Shown here one piece after another: positions 33,919-35,894 of a stretch of DNA of 35,894 nt. How positions within the stretch are numbered: position 1 is the stretch's first letter; each line of letters begins with the position of its first letter. The notes under the pieces were generated by a model. It was not told the origin of the DNA. It did no database searches and saw only the letters and a list, made by a program, of their open reading frames with translations. Where the stretch lies: contig CAZGPW010000188.1 in the NCBI GenBank assembly GCA_964527535.1, forward strand, positions 1-35,894, in the 5' to 3' direction. The stretch is from JAQIBY01 sp964527535. GTDB lineage: Bacteria; Bacteroidota; Bacteroidia; Bacteroidales; ML635J-15. Made by a program: the position numbers and the translations under genes.

Positions 33919-35894
33919 ATGAAGAATAAAAATAATTTTTCTAAACGTTTCCATAAGCGATTTTTATGGATATTCTGGGGTGCATTTGGGTTGATATCAG
34001 CTGCATTGATTATTTATTTTGTGCTGATTATTCAGGGCAAAGCAGGGATGATGCCAAGTTTTACGCAACTGGAAAATCCACAAACAAATTTTGCCACACA
34101 AATAATTTCCTCTGACCAACAACAGTTGGGAACATATTTTCGGGAAAACAGAACACGCACTTCTTTTGACAGCATATCCCCGCATGTTATAAAAGCACTG
34201 ATTGCCACCGAAGACATTCGCTTTTACAAGCATTCGGGCATTGATTTCCATGCACTTGCGCGTGTTTCATCAGGTATTATCACCGGCCATCACAAAGGTG
34301 GAGGAAGTACAATCTCCCAGCAACTTTCAAAACTCTTATTTCCCCGGGAAAATTTGGATAATGTATTTGAACTAGTTAACAGGAAACTCAGAGAATGGGT
34401 AATTGCAGTTAAATTGGAAAAAGCCTACACCAAAGAAGAAATCATTGCCATGTATCTGAATCAGTTTGATTTTCTCAACCTTGCCGTGGGAATTGAATCA
34501 GCATCTCGTGTGTATTTCAGCACAACACCAGATTCACTTAACCTTCAGCAATCTGCCATGTTGGTTGGTATGGTTAAAAATCCCTCCAGATACAACCCAT
34601 TGCGTTTCCCTGAAAACACAAAACAACGCAGAAATGTTGTGCTGAATCAAATGGAAAAATATGATTATATTGAAGAACATGAACGAGACTCAGTAAAACG
34701 GCTGGGACTTGGCATTAAATACAGTAAAGTTGATCATAATACAGGACATGCCACTTTTTTCCGTGAATTATTGAGACAATGGCTGACGACCTCGAAACCT
34801 CATCCTGACGAATATAGGGACAACAGACTTTATGTGCAGGACAGCATAAGCTGGGAAATTGACCCCAGTTACGGCTGGTGCAATAAAAATGTAAAAAGTG
34901 ACGGAACCAATTACGACATTTATTCTGATGGGTTACGTATTTATACAACCATCGATCTTCGCATGCAGGAATATGCCGAGGGGGCTATTGAAGAACACAT
35001 CGGGGGATATCTCCAAAAAGAGTTTAATAAAGAACAAAAAAACAAGCTTAATCCTCCTTTTTCACATCAACTATCAAAAATAGAAATTGACCAGATCATG
35101 CAAAATTCTAAACGGCGCTGTGAAAGATATGGGACAATGAAAACAGCAGAAATCAGTAAAGATAGTATCGATAAAGCTTTTGAAACCCCTGTGGAAATGA
35201 AAGTTTTTAGCTGGAAAGGAGAGATTGATACAGTAATGACACCAATGGATTCAATCCGCTATTATAAACACTTTTTACGAGCAGGCTTTATGAGTATGGA
35301 ACCACACACCGGATATGTAAAAGCTTATTGTGGTGGCATCAATTATAAACATTTTAAATATGACATGGTATCCCGCGCCAGACGCCAGGTTGGTTCTACT
35401 TTCAAACCATTTATTTTTACCCTAGCCATGCAAAACAATTATTCTCCGTGTTATAAAGTTCCCAACATAGAAGTCAGTTTTAAAATGCCACCAGGGCAGG
35501 AACCGGAATTTTACACACCCAAATATTCCACCTCGAAACGCGAAGGTGAAATGGTGAGCCTGAAATATGGTCTGGCCAATTCTCTAAATCAAATTTCTGC
35601 ATGGGTATTAAAACAGTTTTCACCTGAAGCAGTTGTTGACCTGGCTCATTCCATGGGCATTTCAAGTCATATTGATCCTTATCCATCTATTTGCGTAGGG
35701 GCTGCCGAAGTTACACTGAAAGAAATGACAGGGGCATTTTCCACATGGGCCAATGAAGGCATATATACCCGTCCGCTGTTCATAACGCGAATAGAAGACA
35801 AAAATGGCAACGTTCTTGCAGAATTTCAGCCCATACAAAAAGAAATTATGGATAAACAAACTGCTTTTCTAACCCTGGACCTCATGAAAGGAGT
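33919..35894 (+). CDS. mrcA: Class A penicillin-binding protein (PBP1A-like), 3' end missing
   Basis: A bifunctional peptidoglycan synthase, open at the window end with 658 codons visible. After a short cytoplasmic tail and one transmembrane helix (about 16-38) comes the GT51 glycosyltransferase domain (about 75-250), with catalytic Glu98 in ATEDIRFYKHSG and GGSTISQQ at 128-135. The transpeptidase domain has the SxxK serine Ser493 (GSTFK) and the SxN box Ser555-Leu-Asn557. The KTG box should lie beyond 35894. The frame is intact throughout. I translated it directly, since no stop is reached. A 113-base AT-rich gap separates it from topA. Confidence 0.95.
   Translation, partial: MKNKNNFSKRFHKRFLWIFWGAFGLISAALIIYFVLIIQGKAGMMPSFTQLENPQTNFATQIISSDQQQLGTYFRENRTRTSFDSISPHVIKALIATEDIRFYKHSGIDFHALARVSSGIITGHHKGGGSTISQQLSKLLFPRENLDNVFELVNRKLREWVIAVKLEKAYTKEEIIAMYLNQFDFLNLAVGIESASRVYFSTTPDSLNLQQSAMLVGMVKNPSRYNPLRFPENTKQRRNVVLNQMEKYDYIEEHERDSVKRLGLGIKYSKVDHNTGHATFFRELLRQWLTTSKPHPDEYRDNRLYVQDSISWEIDPSYGWCNKNVKSDGTNYDIYSDGLRIYTTIDLRMQEYAEGAIEEHIGGYLQKEFNKEQKNKLNPPFSHQLSKIEIDQIMQNSKRRCERYGTMKTAEISKDSIDKAFETPVEMKVFSWKGEIDTVMTPMDSIRYYKHFLRAGFMSMEPHTGYVKAYCGGINYKHFKYDMVSRARRQVGSTFKPFIFTLAMQNNYSPCYKVPNIEVSFKMPPGQEPEFYTPKYSTSKREGEMVSLKYGLANSLNQISAWVLKQFSPEAVVDLAHSMGISSHIDPYPSICVGAAEVTLKEMTGAFSTWANEGIYTRPLFITRIEDKNGNVLAEFQPIQKEIMDKQTAFLTLDLMKG

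Overview
The window comes from a member of the Bacteroidota, probably of the order Bacteroidales or a close relative. The main evidence is a complete porP-gldK-gldL-gldM-gldN type IX secretion (T9SS) cluster, a large secreted protein with a C-terminal T9SS sorting domain, promoter-like TAnnTTTG boxes, AT-rich intergenic DNA, a DUF4296 lipoprotein, and no obvious Shine-Dalgarno sequences. Placement is by gene content only; there is no rRNA in the window.

Layout, left to right. 1-320 holds two tandem copies of a 48-bp-period repeat whose inverted relatives lie at 12.4-12.55 kb. 0.3-5.0 kb (minus) is a 1.55-kaa multidomain C39-like cysteine protease, a likely T9SS cargo. 5.1-6.9 kb (plus) is a CLC chloride channel or antiporter with CBS domains. 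6.9-8.4 kb (minus) is a PBP4-type D-Ala-D-Ala carboxypeptidase. 8.65-11.2 kb (minus) is an energy-transduction operon: ExbB/TolQ-like, a four-helix membrane protein, and two ExbD-like proteins. tRNA-Ser(GGA), tatD, gdhA, dprA and a small PH-like membrane protein follow, all on minus. 16.0-17.25 kb is a gene-free island dense in palindromic and direct repeats. 17.25-18.0 kb (plus) is a lipocalin-like lipoprotein.

18.1-23.6 kb (minus) is a tightly overlapping seven-gene unit: mlaE, mlaF, a DUF4296 lipoprotein, a zinc-ribbon membrane protein, an amidohydrolase, a radical SAM protein and a MurG-like glycosyltransferase. A plus-strand manC lies beside it, followed by a heptamer minisatellite and a bidirectional terminator. 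25.1-31.2 kb (minus) is the T9SS core and motor cluster. topA (minus) and the 5' two-thirds or so of a class A penicillin-binding protein (plus, cut by the window end) complete it.

Functionally, much of the window concerns the cell envelope: T9SS export and a probable substrate, peptidoglycan synthesis and trimming (PBP1A-like, PBP4-like), proton-motive energy coupling to the outer membrane (Exb), lipid asymmetry (MlaEF), and GDP-mannose supply (ManC). I see no CRISPR array, phage, integrase or intact insertion sequence. The least explained items are the seven-gene lipid-transport/amidohydrolase/radical SAM/glycosyltransferase unit and the structured repeat island at 16.2-16.9 kb.
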